Assembly (NCBI RefSeq): GCF_047634355.1
Contig: NZ_JBLIAL010000006.1
DNA length: 64,000 nucleotides
Direction: 5' to 3' (one strand)
Origin: Porticoccus sp002341315
GTDB lineage: Bacteria; Pseudomonadota; Gammaproteobacteria; Pseudomonadales; Porticoccaceae
A program made the translations under genes and the position numbers. The notes beneath the pieces were generated by a model. It was not told where the DNA came from. It worked only from the letters and a program-made list of their open reading frames with translations, and made no database searches. Of this stretch, positions 7,173 through 15,531 are shown one piece after another. The first letter of the stretch is position 1, and the number at the start of each line of letters is the position of its first letter.

Positions 7173-8924
7173 GTGTCGACAATTGTTCTCGGTATCTCCG
7201 GTGCGCTGAATCATGATTCATCCGCAGCCCTGTATGTGGACGAAAAACTGGTGGCAGCAGCGGAAGAAGAGCGCTTTATCCGCGATAAGCATGCCAAGGG
7301 AAAAATGCCCTACCACGCAGCGAAATTCTGTCTGGAGTTCGCGGGTATCAAGCCGGAAGCCGTGGATGTGGTGGCCGTTCCCTTTGCGCCCATTTCACTG
7401 TTTACCCCGGCGCGCTGGCATTTTGCCAAGCGCTATTGGTACGCCCCTGACCGGGCACTGGATGCACTGCTCAACGGCAATCGCCGCTTTCGGCGTTATC
7501 GCAAACGGGTTTTCAGTATGCTGCGTGAGCTGGGAATCAATCCGTCCGATGTGGAGTTTGAGCCGGTGGAACATCACCTCGCACACGCCTCCAGCGCCTA
7601 CCACCTCAGTGGTTTCAACGAAAAGACCGCCATCATGGGAGTGGATGGCAAGGGCGAATATGCCACCACCTTTTTTGGTTATGGCGAGAACGGAAAAATC
7701 CATAAAATCAAGGAGTTTTATGATCCGGATTCCCTCGGCGGCCTGTACGGTGCCATGACCGAGTACCTCGGTTTCGAAATGCTCGACGGGGAATACAAGG
7801 TGATGGGTATGGCACCCTATGGCGATTCGAGCAAATATGATTTTTCCCGGTTGATCGACTTCGATGGCAAGGATTTTCGGGTCAATACCAAACTGGTCAA
7901 TACTGTGGGTCTGCGCCGCTACAAGCAGGACGGTGTCGGCTTCTATTTCAGTCCGCAACTGATTGACTGGCTCGGGCCGAAACGCGAGGGCGATATCGCC
8001 GACGAGCCCTACATTGACTACGCCGCCACCATTCAGGCCCTGTTTGAAAGCGTAGTGCTCAAACTGATGGACTATTACCTTGGCGATATTCTCCGGGAGA
8101 CGGGCAAGCTGGCATTCTCTGGGGGCGGTGCACTCAACGTAAAGCTGAATCAGAAAATCATTGCCCGGGAAGAAGTCAAGGAGCTCTATGTGCAGCCGGC
8201 TTCCGGGGATGCGGGTACAGCGGTGGGTGCTGCCTCCTATGCGCTGGTAAAACGCGGCATTCAGCCGGAAGCCATGCAGCATGTTTACCTGGGGCCGAAT
8301 TACAGCAACGAAGATTGTATCCGCGCCTGCGAGGTACATCCGAATAAGCCAGAATATCAAGTGATCGACCAGGTGCCGCAAAAAATTGCCGCACTGCTGG
8401 CAGAGGGTCACCCGGTGGCCTGGTTTCAGGGCCGGATGGAGTTCGGCCCGCGTGCATTGGGCGGCCGCTCCATTCTGGGTTGCCCAAGCGCTCCGGGCGT
8501 GGCGAACCGCATCAATGAGCAGATCAAGTTCCGCGAACGTTGGCGACCCTTCTGCCCCAGCATGCTTGATCGAGTGGCCCCGGAAATGTTCAAGATAGAC
8601 CACCCGGCACCATTCATGACCTTTACCTTCGAGGTGAACGATGAGTGGAAAACCCGCGTACCGGAAGTGGTGCATGAAGACGGCACAGCCCGCGCCCAGG
8701 CCCTCAGGCGGGAGTACAACCCCCGTTACTATGAGTTGATGGAGGAAATGGAAAGGCTCACCGGCAATGGGGTGGTGTTGAACACATCGCTGAATCGACG
8801 GGGAGAACCCATGGTTTGTTCGCCGACCGATGCCCTGAATATGTTTTTTGGTTCCGACCTGCAGTATCTGATTATGGAAGATGTATTGGTGGTGAAAGGC
8901 TCTCCAGAGAATGGAAATCATTAG
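7173..8924 (+). CDS. Carbamoyltransferase (NodU/CmcH family), probable core-heptose carbamoylation
   Basis: A 583-residue O-carbamoyltransferase. The N-terminal ASKHA/Kae1-like domain has GISGALNHDSSAAL and the iron-ligand motif H134-H-x-x-H138 (VEHHLAHASSAY). The C-terminal YrdC-like-fold region includes FQGRMEFGPRALGGRSIL and NTSLNRRGEPMV. The family carbamoylates hydroxyls using carbamoyl phosphate and ATP. In Pseudomonas the gene at this position (wapO/PA5005) carbamoylates HepII, and the same role is likely here. GTG start at 7173, 2 bases after the previous stop. It is the last gene of the GC-rich operon before base composition changes. Confidence 0.9.
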   Translation: MSTIVLGISGALNHDSSAALYVDEKLVAAAEEERFIRDKHAKGKMPYHAAKFCLEFAGIKPEAVDVVAVPFAPISLFTPARWHFAKRYWYAPDRALDALLNGNRRFRRYRKRVFSMLRELGINPSDVEFEPVEHHLAHASSAYHLSGFNEKTAIMGVDGKGEYATTFFGYGENGKIHKIKEFYDPDSLGGLYGAMTEYLGFEMLDGEYKVMGMAPYGDSSKYDFSRLIDFDGKDFRVNTKLVNTVGLRRYKQDGVGFYFSPQLIDWLGPKREGDIADEPYIDYAATIQALFESVVLKLMDYYLGDILRETGKLAFSGGGALNVKLNQKIIAREEVKELYVQPASGDAGTAVGAASYALVKRGIQPEAMQHVYLGPNYSNEDCIRACEVHPNKPEYQVIDQVPQKIAALLAEGHPVAWFQGRMEFGPRALGGRSILGCPSAPGVANRINEQIKFRERWRPFCPSMLDRVAPEMFKIDHPAPFMTFTFEVNDEWKTRVPEVVHEDGTARAQALRREYNPRYYELMEEMERLTGNGVVLNTSLNRRGEPMVCSPTDALNMFFGSDLQYLIMEDVLVVKGSPENGNH

Positions 8925-8936
8925 AATTAAGATTTT

Positions 8937-9782
8937 ATGAAAAAGCTAATTTTTATTCTTTCGTCCAATTACAGTGGATCACATTTTTTATCACTTCTTC
9001 TTGGAAGCCATAGCCGTGGTGAGCACCTTGGTGAATTAAAAAATATTTATAAAAGTTTTGATGCGGTTTCATGTCATATCTGTGAAGAGCTGGATAACTG
9101 TCGCCTTTATCATGATATAAAGAAATTCCCGAAATCTGAGCTGTATAAAGAATTATTTTCCAGAGTTGATGGCAAGGTTGAATTTCTGGTGGACATCTCC
9201 AAAAAGACGGAATGGTACGCTAATTTTATACCCAATGCTGAATACGATATTCGCCTGATTCATCTTGTCAGGGATCCCCGTGCGCTGGCGAGACGATGGC
9301 TGATACGGTTTGGTGAGAAACAGATCGGCCCGCGTGAGCGGATCAAGCAAATCAGAAAAAATCCACTAAAAACCGGCAAGCTGCTTTTTGGCGATTTGTT
9401 GAATGTGTGTATCTATAAGTGGATATCCCAGAACAGAGAAATGGCCGACTTTGTGAAATCAACCGGTTTGCCCGCCAGAATGATTACCTACAAGGAGCTG
9501 GCTTTACAGCCGGATGAGACACTGTCGTCGATTTGTGAATGGATCGGTGTTAATTATGAGCCAGGCCAAAAGGACTACTGGAATTTCGAGCACCATGGTA
9601 CTCAGAAAAAAGAGTATGAGTGGGTGAAGGAGAAAGGGGGTGCCCAATTCTTTGATCAACGCTGGCGAGAATTTCTGACCGCGGCCCAGATAGAGAAAAT
9701 AGAACAAAATCGGGATCTTCAGTCACTGCTGAAGCAATTTTCTCTGAGATTTTCCCCCGAGGGGCTTGAGCATACGATATAG
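8937..9782 (+). CDS. Sulfotransferase family protein
   Basis: A 281-residue PAPS-dependent sulfotransferase-like protein. The N-terminal loop NYSGSHFLSLLLGSH (about 11-25) occupies the 5'-phosphosulfate-binding position, and LVRDPRALARRW (about 110-121) is the 3'-phosphate-binding motif with conserved Arg and Ser/Ala positions. A Cys-rich insert C46-H-I-C49 with C55 is unusual and could bind metal or form a disulfide. ATG 8937 is 12 bases after the carbamoyltransferase stop. The base composition becomes clearly AT-rich here. Probable substrate: a core or outer-core sugar (inference from neighbours). Confidence 0.75.
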   Translation: MKKLIFILSSNYSGSHFLSLLLGSHSRGEHLGELKNIYKSFDAVSCHICEELDNCRLYHDIKKFPKSELYKELFSRVDGKVEFLVDISKKTEWYANFIPNAEYDIRLIHLVRDPRALARRWLIRFGEKQIGPRERIKQIRKNPLKTGKLLFGDLLNVCIYKWISQNREMADFVKSTGLPARMITYKELALQPDETLSSICEWIGVNYEPGQKDYWNFEHHGTQKKEYEWVKEKGGAQFFDQRWREFLTAAQIEKIEQNRDLQSLLKQFSLRFSPEGLEHTI

Positions 9783-9812
9783 AAAAATTTTCCATTAGGG
9801 GTAGTTTGCAGC

Positions 9813-11066
9813 GTGAATTCAATATTACTTGAAGAGATATCCTGTACATCAGAGAAGGGGTTGATCAGGATAAGTTGTTCAGTAGATGCTGTCGGTCTCC
9901 CCAGTACATTATGGTTTGAGGTTAAGGGGTTAGGCGGGCAAGACAGTCTGGCGCTTAGCTACAATTGGGCGGTGGTGGCTCTTCTTCTTCCTGCCATGCA
10001 GCGTGGCGATAATATTATTGTAAAAGACTGTCTTTCTGAAAAGTTGCATACAAACATCAACAATGATCTGCAGTTATTGTTGCAGGTTTTTCAACCCTCA
10101 CTGAAAAAAATTCAAGTTAAATCTGATGCTGTAACCAAAGAGAAAATACTGAGTACAGGCCGTATCGGTACCGGGTTTTCTGCCGGTGTTGACAGCTTTG
10201 CAACTTTGCAGCATTTCTCAAATGAAAACGCATCCACTAGCATTGAGGTAACCGACATTTGTACCTTCAATGTGGGCGCTATGGGGAGATATGAAAACCC
10301 GGATGTCGAGGCCGTATACGACAATTATTGCAAGAGGACTGCCAGATATGCAGGTATGTCAGGTAAAAATGCAATATGTATAAACTCTAATATAGACTCG
10401 TTTTATCGCGGCCTGAATTTTCAAAAAACGCATACGTTCAGAAATATCTCAGCCGCACTCGTTCTGGAAGGCTATTTGGAGTGTTATCTGTACGCATCTT
10501 CATTTCCATTTGTACATATAGCGGTCACAGAAACCTATGATTGTTCATACTTTGACCCCATATCGCTGCCGATGTTATCGACAGAAAATATAACTTTCAT
10601 GTCGGCAATGGCAGGAATTAACCGGGTAGAAAAAACCAGGCTATTGGCACAATCCCAAGCTGCAACACAGATGCTCGACGTGTGCGTCGCCAGTGCTGAA
10701 ACGAGAGAAAAATTAATAAAACCAAATTGTTCAGTATGTTGGAAATGTCAAAGAACCTTGGTCACTCTGGAGGCATTGGGGATTATAGACAAGTTTAGCT
10801 CCGTTTTTGATTTATCTGTCTATAAAAAGGAAAAATACAAATTTTATAGAAACCTGTTTTTTAAGATGCTGGATGGCGACCCGCTTGCCAAGGAAGCCTT
10901 TTATTTGGCAAGGGAGTCAGGGTTAAAAGTTCAGATAAAGATAACTGACTATATTATTGGAGTGGGAAGAACGGGGTTGAAATCAGGCAATAAAACTTTT
11001 AAAAATATTCCATTTATCAAGCATTTTAGGTTGGCACGAAAACAGCGAAGATTGCATAATTATTAA
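9813..11066 (+). CDS. Uncharacterised PP-loop ATPase-like protein with C-terminal CxxCxxC
   Basis: A 417-residue protein that I do not recognise as a named family. Residues 121-130 (GFSAGVDSFA) match the PP-loop SGGxDS of ATP pyrophosphatases (N-type, adenine nucleotide alpha hydrolase fold). Near the C-terminus C306-S-V-C309-W-K-C312 with C291 resembles the zinc-binding cysteines of QueC and of N-acetyl sugar amidotransferases. The N-terminal 110 residues look like a separate beta-rich domain. The GTG start is preceded by AGGGG at a plausible distance. It lies in the AT-rich segment between sulfotransferase and pyruvyl transferase genes, so sugar amidation or adenylation-type chemistry is a guess. 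Confidence 0.6.
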   Translation: MNSILLEEISCTSEKGLIRISCSVDAVGLPSTLWFEVKGLGGQDSLALSYNWAVVALLLPAMQRGDNIIVKDCLSEKLHTNINNDLQLLLQVFQPSLKKIQVKSDAVTKEKILSTGRIGTGFSAGVDSFATLQHFSNENASTSIEVTDICTFNVGAMGRYENPDVEAVYDNYCKRTARYAGMSGKNAICINSNIDSFYRGLNFQKTHTFRNISAALVLEGYLECYLYASSFPFVHIAVTETYDCSYFDPISLPMLSTENITFMSAMAGINRVEKTRLLAQSQAATQMLDVCVASAETREKLIKPNCSVCWKCQRTLVTLEALGIIDKFSSVFDLSVYKKEKYKFYRNLFFKMLDGDPLAKEAFYLARESGLKVQIKITDYIIGVGRTGLKSGNKTFKNIPFIKHFRLARKQRRLHNY

Positions 11067-11082
11067 TTTAGAAATTAGCTGG

Positions 11083-12021
11083 CTATTTCAATGCCGTTAA
11101 CAGTTTTTTCTTTGCTTCATCTGCTAGGTTTTCTGGTGATTTTTTGAGCAAAAATTCGCTCATTGACTGTGTTTTGTTATTGGTGGGGATTGCAACGAAT
11201 GGTTTGCCTAGGAGGTGCGCATAAATCAATGGGTGCATCCGGGATGAGATTACCATCTTCGCTGCAGAGATTTGCCGGATAAACTGTTCAAAACTTTTAG
11301 CCGGCTCAGTGCTGATATTAAGACAGGATCCTTTCGAATAAGCATAAAATTCTTCCGCAGCTTTGATATCCTGTTCAGAGCTCACTGATATTTTTACTCT
11401 ATCAGGCGTGACCTTCCCGATCGTATCCAGAATACGTTTGTAATGCTCACGTATCCCCTGCCTTGAGATTGAATTTGCAGAGATAAAAACCACTGTATCC
11501 GTGCATGCAGAATCGGATGTATCTGCGTGCTCATACGTGAGATAAGCGGCGTCGGGAACGGTATCAAAGTGAAAGCCAATAAGCTGCGAGACCAGTTTTA
11601 CTGTAATATCATCCCTCAAGTAGACTGATTTCGCCTGCGATAAAAATAGCTTCAGTACCCATCTGTAAAACCTCCCCTGCTTTTCTAGTGTTTCACCACC
11701 AACTGAGTAGGCTACCAGTGGAATGCCAGATATCTTTGCTACTAAGTACCAGCCTAACAAAGCATAAGGAAAGTTTCTGTTGTTAAGCAGTAATTGTCCG
11801 CCCCCCACAAGGAGACACTCAGGCTTTTCTTTTCGAGCGCTATAAACCTTCGAGAGAATGTGAATCGTGCGAGTGAATTGAAATTTTAGTCGTTGGCCTA
11901 TGAAGTCGAAATTCCTGACTGTATAGCCATTATTCTCAAGAAAATGAGTAATCGACTGGCAAATTCCTATATCACCATAATTCGGGTCGTTGTATCTGTT
12001 TATCACCCAAATATGTTTCAT
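11083..12021 (-). CDS. Polysaccharide pyruvyl transferase family protein
   Basis: A 312-residue protein of the CsaB-like pyruvyl transferase family (GT-B-like fold), which transfers pyruvate from PEP to sugar residues. Visible features: N-terminal NYGDIGICQSI, LLVGGGQLLLNN, a YLRDD segment and the C-terminal SSRMHPLIYAHLLGKPFVAIP motif with the conserved S-R-H. I chose ATG 12021 because GGAGCT lies at a good distance upstream and the preceding 18 residues of the open frame do not look like the family. It converges with the PP-loop gene, with 16 bases between the stops. AT-rich like its neighbours. Confidence 0.82.
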   Translation of the reverse strand: MKHIWVINRYNDPNYGDIGICQSITHFLENNGYTVRNFDFIGQRLKFQFTRTIHILSKVYSARKEKPECLLVGGGQLLLNNRNFPYALLGWYLVAKISGIPLVAYSVGGETLEKQGRFYRWVLKLFLSQAKSVYLRDDITVKLVSQLIGFHFDTVPDAAYLTYEHADTSDSACTDTVVFISANSISRQGIREHYKRILDTIGKVTPDRVKISVSSEQDIKAAEEFYAYSKGSCLNISTEPAKSFEQFIRQISAAKMVISSRMHPLIYAHLLGKPFVAIPTNNKTQSMSEFLLKKSPENLADEAKKKLLTALK

Positions 12022-12192
12022 GGTAGCTCCATAATTTACGACGAGGGAGTAGATAATCCCTGAATATCTTCCCACGTCTTTAGTGTTTAAGTTGTTATTG
12101 TGCAGTTCCTTGGTTGAACTGAGCTACACGTTCATCGAGGTGTAGAGGAAATGATTCTTTAATTGTCGGTATTTCTGCAACGGGTGGATGTT

Positions 12193-13119
12193 TCATGAAT
12201 CAATTGCCGTAAAACCTTCCGGCGAAATCTTGAACCCTTTTTTGGCCGCGACATCAATATCTACCCGAACAAGCTTGTTCAGTTTCATCCAGGCGGAGGG
12301 CTCGTTACGAAGGGGTTTCGGCAGCCAGGTATTGGATTTCCAGTTCATAAAGTGCAGATACATAAACTCACGCTCGCCGTCACGCCCATTGGTCAGTGTT
12401 CCATTTTGCCAAAACCATTGCTGAGGGTGATCTGTGCGTCCATCCCACCATGGCATGGGAGAGAGGACTGTAGAGAATTGCTCCTTGTAAAGCGTATTTC
12501 GCTGGTAAGAAGATGATAACGACCAAAAACTCCGCAGCCATTTGGGATGCTTTCGGTGCGGCAGGAATACCTTTGAAAATGCCGATTCATCAATTCCCAG
12601 GTGTTGATCGTTTTCAAGTAGTTGCTGCCAGTGCGGTATTTTTCGAAAGGCGTTGCGGTATTTTTCATTGTTCCTGAAGAGGCTGAAGTGTCCGGAAAGG
12701 CGCCGCTCATGGCTGCTGATTACGTTATATTTCTGCAGCACACGCTCTGTCAGAAAAGTCCCCAGTCTGCCATAAATGATATCAATGTCGCCAAAGGCGA
12801 AGAAATCGTACCCGGTGAGTTGATCCTGGTGAATAAAGCCGAAGGCCGGCTTCAAATCACAAAGCTTGTAGGGATGTGTCGGATTGAAATCAATGTCTAG
12901 GCGCGCACTGACCAGCTTTTTATAGTCTTCAAAGGTTGTTTCGATAAATTGCACATTGGCCGGGGCGGTTGCCGGTCTACCGCAGTCCGTATAAAAAAGC
13001 CAGCTGATATCAGGGTTGTGCCGACAGCTCTCGAGATACAAGTCGATCCACGCCGGCCATTTGCCAAAGTAGGGAATGATTTTAAGAATAGATGCAGTTT
13101 TCAAGCGGGAGGTTGTCAC
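12193..13119 (-). CDS. DUF6625 family protein, glycosyltransferase-like
   Basis: About 308 residues. Begins TSRLKTASILKIIPYFGKWPAWIDLYLESC, typical of DUF6625 proteins found in capsule and LPS loci. FFAFGDIDIIYG is a DxD-like motif expected for a GT-A nucleotide-sugar transferase. The C-terminus has WWDGR and FMYLHFMNWK. The frame is open to a TTG at 13152, which would overlap the upstream gene by 23 bases. I prefer GTG 13119 because it starts right at the family core and lies 10 bases after that gene's stop. The 171-base gap between this gene and the pyruvyl transferase start holds no gene I can see. Confidence 0.72.
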   Translation of the reverse strand: MTTSRLKTASILKIIPYFGKWPAWIDLYLESCRHNPDISWLFYTDCGRPATAPANVQFIETTFEDYKKLVSARLDIDFNPTHPYKLCDLKPAFGFIHQDQLTGYDFFAFGDIDIIYGRLGTFLTERVLQKYNVISSHERRLSGHFSLFRNNEKYRNAFRKIPHWQQLLENDQHLGIDESAFSKVFLPHRKHPKWLRSFWSLSSSYQRNTLYKEQFSTVLSPMPWWDGRTDHPQQWFWQNGTLTNGRDGEREFMYLHFMNWKSNTWLPKPLRNEPSAWMKLNKLVRVDIDVAAKKGFKISPEGFTAIDS

Positions 13120-13129
13120 TCTGTTTGAA

Positions 13130-14272
13130 TTATTGTTCTGAATCAGCGGCAACAGCTTTGCCCAGAGTGCTGTTGACCTGAGGCAGTTGCCAGAATTGCT
13201 CCCTGACTGCGCAATCGGAGAAATGGTTTTGTAATCGTTGGAAGATCCGACGGTGGTCGGCTTCTGTCAGCTGCTTTTGTGAAACCCGTATCAATCCTTC
13301 AGCCAGCGCATCAGCGTCCCCGAAGGGGAACAGTTCGCCAGTGTCTCCCACGACCTCAGGACCGCCGCCACAGTCTGAACAAATAATCGGCAGCTCCGCG
13401 GCCATGGCCTCCAGAAGAACCATGCCGAATGGCTCGTGATCGGAGGTCAGGGCAAAGGCATCAAAGGCGCTGAAGTAGCGTCTTGCCTCAATCACATTGC
13501 CCGGAAGCAGAACACTGTCGCTGATATCGAGTTCAGCGGCGAGCGCTTTCATTGTTTGCCGCAGTTTTCCATCCCCAAGCATAACCAGCAGTGCACCGAC
13601 GGGAAGATGGGGCAGTGCCCGGGCAAACCCTTTGATCAGCGTCTGCGGATCCTTGTCGGGGTGCAGTCGGCCAACGCTGCCCAGTATCCAGCTGTTCTCG
13701 GGTAGCCGGAGTTTCTGTCGTGCCTCCCGGCGGTCAAACAGGCCCTGACGTGCGGCATCAACATCAATACGGTTGTAGAGCGTGATGATTTTTTCCTCGG
13801 GCCAGTCGGGCAGGTGGGATCGTATTTCATCGCGCACGGCATTCGAGACGGCAAGTAACGTCAATCGGGATTTGAACAGGTTCCCCATGAGGCGTCGGCC
13901 AAAGCGGTCAAAATCGCCAAATGAGTGGCGCACACTGAAAATGGGCAGGTTCGTTGCCAGTAGTCCCACATAGGCGGATTTGGCGCGGTGAGCGATGCAG
14001 GCGGAGAAAGGGTATTGCCGGGCGATGTTTTTGACTTCACGGATAACGGTCAGTTTGGCGCCTGCAAGGGCTTTGCTGTTGTGGCCGAGAAAAATGACCT
14101 CATCAGAGCAAGCTTTTTTCGCGACGTCCGGGTCTGGCTCCCCGGTCATAAAAACAGTAATCACCTTATAGGGCGTATCCTTGAACAAAACGGCATACTG
14201 CCGGGCACAATCCAGAAAGGGATCGTAGTAGCAGTGGCACAGTTGCAGAATATATCGTTGATCACTGTTCAT
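13130..14272 (-). CDS. Glycosyltransferase family 4 protein, LPS core assembly
   Basis: A 380-residue GT4 enzyme. N-terminal segment QLCHCYYDPFLDCARQYAVL, donor-domain start LGSVGRLHPDKDPQTLIKGF, and the retaining-transferase motif SDHEPFGMVLLEAMAAELPIICSDCGG with the two conserved glutamates. The position downstream of the O-antigen-ligase-like gene suggests it extends the outer core, comparable in role to wapH of P. aeruginosa; donor and acceptor are unknown. ATG 14272. It stops 10 bases before the preferred start of the DUF6625 gene, so the three minus-strand genes from 15,481 to 12,193 look like one transcription unit. Confidence 0.85.
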   Translation of the reverse strand: MNSDQRYILQLCHCYYDPFLDCARQYAVLFKDTPYKVITVFMTGEPDPDVAKKACSDEVIFLGHNSKALAGAKLTVIREVKNIARQYPFSACIAHRAKSAYVGLLATNLPIFSVRHSFGDFDRFGRRLMGNLFKSRLTLLAVSNAVRDEIRSHLPDWPEEKIITLYNRIDVDAARQGLFDRREARQKLRLPENSWILGSVGRLHPDKDPQTLIKGFARALPHLPVGALLVMLGDGKLRQTMKALAAELDISDSVLLPGNVIEARRYFSAFDAFALTSDHEPFGMVLLEAMAAELPIICSDCGGGPEVVGDTGELFPFGDADALAEGLIRVSQKQLTEADHRRIFQRLQNHFSDCAVREQFWQLPQVNSTLGKAVAADSEQ

Positions 14273-14278
14273 CTTTGG

Positions 14279-15481
14279 TTACACAAAGGCTTTTCTGGGC
14301 AATGATTTCAATTCGTAGAGTGATAATACAATAAGTGGCAACCAGAAAATCAGCCAGTAGCCGCGGGGTCTGGAAATGACAGAATCGAGATTGACAAGGC
14401 CCATGGTACAGGCAAATGCAAATAGAATAGTAGCCACTATTACATAGGGGTTGGCCCGCAATTTCCAGCCAGTGAGCAATACCGTCAATATCATCAGTAG
14501 CAGCAGGGTGAGGCCGACAATGCCGCCGGACAGCAGGGCGCCAAGATAGACGCTGTGGTAGGCACTCCAACCGGCCAGCCCGCCTTCAGTGATATAGATG
14601 GTCGTTCCATGGCCATGGCCGAACCAGTAATGATGGAACTCCTTCAGATAGCCCGACCAGAGATGAAATCTGGAGCTCTGCCCCTTTTCGATATAGGCAT
14701 CAATCAGTGGTGCGAGAAAAATGCAGGCCGCTATCAGTAGCATCAGGCCAAGTCCGATCAGCAAAAGCCTGGATCGGTTTTTGATGGGAGAAAGGGCAAC
14801 CATGACAAAACCGAAAAACAGGGTTCCGGCAATGGCCAGGCGCGTATGGGTCAATATCAGGGTGACCAGAAAAACCGTTAACGCAACCAGCAACAGCAGG
14901 ATAGTGGACTTTCGCTCCCGGATGCCCGGTTCATAGAGAAGGCTGCCAAGACAGAGCAGGGCTCCTGCACCCAGACAGAACCCGGTGCGTACTTTATCGA
15001 CCAGGGGGCCGGGAATGCTAAATCGCCTGGTGAGTGGGTAATCCAGGTACAGGTAGTGGTAGGCCGCATAACAGGCAGCGGTAATGCTGCCAGCAATAAT
15101 CAGCCATTTGACGAGACACTGTAGCCGGTGGTCTGTGCCGTTAAGCGTAAATAAAAAAATAACCCAGAAACTGACCAGATAAAAAATATCTTTTATCGGA
15201 TTGAGAATGTCGCGGCTGCTTTCAGGTTCAGACCAGGACAGGCTCAGCAAGGAATAACCCAAAAACAGTGATGATGCGATTGCTATTCGTGATTCAAGTA
15301 GGGCGGACCATTTGCACAGGCCTTTGAAGGCGATTAATGGAAAAGCAATACACACAAATAGTATGAATAATTTCAGGTGAAGGTTTTTTTCGGGAATAAA
15401 AAAAATACTGACCAGCAAAAAAAGAACACTGTAAAAAAACAGTGTTTTTGTTTTTTCTTCAAAGGGTAAAGTCGCAATCAT
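14279..15481 (-). CDS. O-antigen ligase/polymerase family membrane protein (WaaL type)
   Basis: A 400-residue polytopic membrane protein with about ten hydrophobic segments and a large periplasmic loop around 225-320. The loop contains THTRLAIAGTL and the conserved histidine-containing stretch GHGHGTTIYITEGG-AYHSVYLGALL, characteristic of the Wzy_C/WaaL ligase domain. WaaL joins undecaprenyl-linked O-polysaccharide to the lipid A core in the periplasm. Wzy polymerases share the same domain, so ligase rather than polymerase is inferred from the core-LPS context. ATG 15481. It ends 6 bases before the next gene's start on the same strand. Confidence 0.8.
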   Translation of the reverse strand: MIATLPFEEKTKTLFFYSVLFLLVSIFFIPEKNLHLKLFILFVCIAFPLIAFKGLCKWSALLESRIAIASSLFLGYSLLSLSWSEPESSRDILNPIKDIFYLVSFWVIFLFTLNGTDHRLQCLVKWLIIAGSITAACYAAYHYLYLDYPLTRRFSIPGPLVDKVRTGFCLGAGALLCLGSLLYEPGIRERKSTILLLLVALTVFLVTLILTHTRLAIAGTLFFGFVMVALSPIKNRSRLLLIGLGLMLLIAACIFLAPLIDAYIEKGQSSRFHLWSGYLKEFHHYWFGHGHGTTIYITEGGLAGWSAYHSVYLGALLSGGIVGLTLLLLMILTVLLTGWKLRANPYVIVATILFAFACTMGLVNLDSVISRPRGYWLIFWLPLIVLSLYELKSLPRKAFV

Positions 15482-15531
15482 TGTGATATTAAATCCAAAA
15501 CGGTTTTTTGGGGGCGGATGCGATAAGTCGG

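Noticed and set aside
7395..8921. 508-codon open frame on the minus strand
   Set aside because: It is antisense to the carbamoyltransferase, whose protein is clearly conserved; the antisense product has no recognisable motif and results from GC-rich codon bias.
8900..12200. Mobile element around the AT-rich segment
   Set aside because: No transposase, integrase, direct repeats or inverted repeats were seen at its edges; only composition suggests transfer.
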